In this document: positions 62,701-64,000 of the stretch, one piece after another
How positions within the stretch are numbered: the first letter of the stretch is position 1
How the letters are laid out: every line of letters starts with the position of its first letter
Source: Salvia splendens
Lineage: Eukaryota; Streptophyta; Magnoliopsida; Lamiales; Lamiaceae
Reading direction: 5' to 3'
DNA: 64,000 bases
Assembly: GCF_004379255.2 (NCBI RefSeq)
Contig: NW_024599239.1
Span: forward strand, 1-64,000
Notes under the pieces: model-generated
Database searches by the model: none
Told to the model about the DNA's origin: nothing
What the model saw: only the letters and a program-made list of their open reading frames with translations
Position numbers and translations under genes: made by a program

Positions 62701-64000
62701 GATTTTGCTTCACTGTTGTTTACAAAACACATCACTTTTATTCTGATTTTAATTCACTCTTGTTCACAAAACACATCTTATTCTTATTCTACTTCACTCT
62801 TGTTCACAAAACACATCACTCTTATCCTGATTTTACTTCACTCTTGTTCACAAAACACATCACTCTTATTCTGATTTTACTTCACTCTTGTTTACAAAAC
62901 ACATCACTCTTATTCTGATTTTACTTCGCTCTTGTTTACAAAACATATCACTCTTATTATGATTTTACTTCACTGTTGTTTACAAAACACATCACTCTTA
63001 GCATGATTTTGCTTCACTGTTGTATACAAAACACATCACTATTATTCTGATTTTGCATCACTCTTGTTCACAAAACACATCACTCTTATTCTGATTTTAC
63101 TTCAGTCTTGTTCACAAAACACATCACTCTTATTCTGATTTTACTTCACTCTTGTTCACAAAACACATCACTCTTATTCTGATTTTACTTCACTCTTGTT
63201 TACAAAACACATCACTCTTATTATGATTTTAATTCACTGTTGTTTACAAAACACATCACTCTTAGCATGATTTTGCTTCACTCTTGTTCACAAAACACAT
63301 CACTCTTACTCTGATTTTACTCCACTCTTGTTTACAAAACACATCACTCTTATTTTGATTTAACTTCACACTTGTTCACAAAACACATCACTCTTACTCT
63401 GATTTTACTTCACTCTTGTTTACCAAACACATCACTCTTATTTACAAAACACATCACTCTTATTCTGATTTTACTTCACTTTGTTTACAAAACACATCAC
63501 TCTTAGCATGATTTTACTTCACTCTTGTTTACAAACCACATCACTCTTAGCATGATATTACTTCACTCTTGTTTACAAAACACATCACTCTTATTATGAT
63601 TTTTCTTCACTGTTATTGATAAAACACATCACTCTTATTATGATTTTACTTCACTCTTGTTCACAACGCACATCACTCTTATTCTTATTCTACTTCACTC
63701 TTGTTCACAAAACACATCACTCTTATTCTGATTTTACTTCACTCTTGTTCACAAAACACATCACTCTTATCCTGATTTTACTTCACTCTTGTTCACAAAA
63801 CACATCACTCTTATTCTGATTTTACTTCACTCTTGTTTACAAAACACATCACTCTAATTCTGATTTTACTTCGCTCTTGTTTACAAAACACATCACTCTT
63901 ATTATGATTTTTCTTTACTGTTGTTTACAAAACACATCACTCTTAGCATGATTTTGCTTCACTGTTGTTTACAAAACACATCACTATTATTCTGATTTTA
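56800..64000. repeat. 7.1-kb satellite super-unit, second copy (runs off the window)
   Basis: Markers at 56990, 57562, 58055, 60026 and 61407 repeat those of the first copy at the offset given there. After 61888 a 502-bp segment is duplicated in tandem (61888-62389 and 62390-62891), which moves the next marker to 63616. Very few base differences from the first copy, so the duplication is recent or homogenised. No genes. Confidence 0.88.

Noticed and set aside
36676..64000. CRISPR-like array of direct repeats
   Set aside because: The units are contiguous and all alike, with no unique spacers, and the context is a plant retrotransposon/satellite locus with no cas genes.
36676..64000. Telomeric or subtelomeric identity
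   Set aside because: No TTTAGGG-type repeats are seen. Chromosomal position (centromere, pericentromere, knob or subtelomere) cannot be told from this window.

Overview
This window is plant heterochromatin. It is a megasatellite with a 44-bp unit, broken by two insertions of Ty3/gypsy chromovirus-type LTR retrotransposons. I see no host gene, tRNA, rRNA or prokaryotic feature. The plant origin rests on the tRNA-iMet primer sites (TGGTATCAGAGC), 2.2-2.8 kb LTRs ending TGTAAT...GGGCGTGACA, and a pol order of protease-RT-RNase H-integrase-GPY/F-chromodomain tail. The species cannot be told from the sequence.

Layout. 1-1935: satellite. 1936-12844: a nested pair. The outer element is a ~426-bp solo LTR with TSD ACTTC. 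It is split by a 10.5-kb minus-strand gypsy element at 2168-12645 with TSD TAACC. That element has near-identical LTRs, a gag-pol frame broken by one stop, and an additional 173-codon ORF between primer site and gag. 12845-17416: satellite with 352/704-bp higher-order repeats. 17417-36670: a 19.3-kb plus-strand tandem structure, LTR-internal-LTR-internal-LTR, with a single TSD (GTTGA) around the whole. Both internal regions are decayed gag-pol pseudogenes. 36671-64000: satellite, made of a 1,408-bp higher-order domain to about 48.3 kb, an indel-rich transition zone, then a second subfamily that includes a ~7.1-kb tandem duplication.

History read from shared and private differences (counts by eye). 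The plus-strand element inserted into the array. It acquired a gag stop and an Asp-to-Tyr change at the first integrase catalytic position. It was then duplicated by LTR-LTR unequal exchange, after which each copy gained its own lesions. The minus-strand element is the younger-looking insertion, since its LTRs differ at only a handful of sites apart from one 186-bp length difference.

Most interesting points: the accessory ORF upstream of gag; a ~375-bp block conserved between the LTRs of two otherwise diverged families, holding a hairpin and a splice-acceptor-like site; the tandem three-LTR structure; and the multi-level satellite hierarchy (22, 44, 352/704, 1408, about 1.38 kb, about 7.1 kb).
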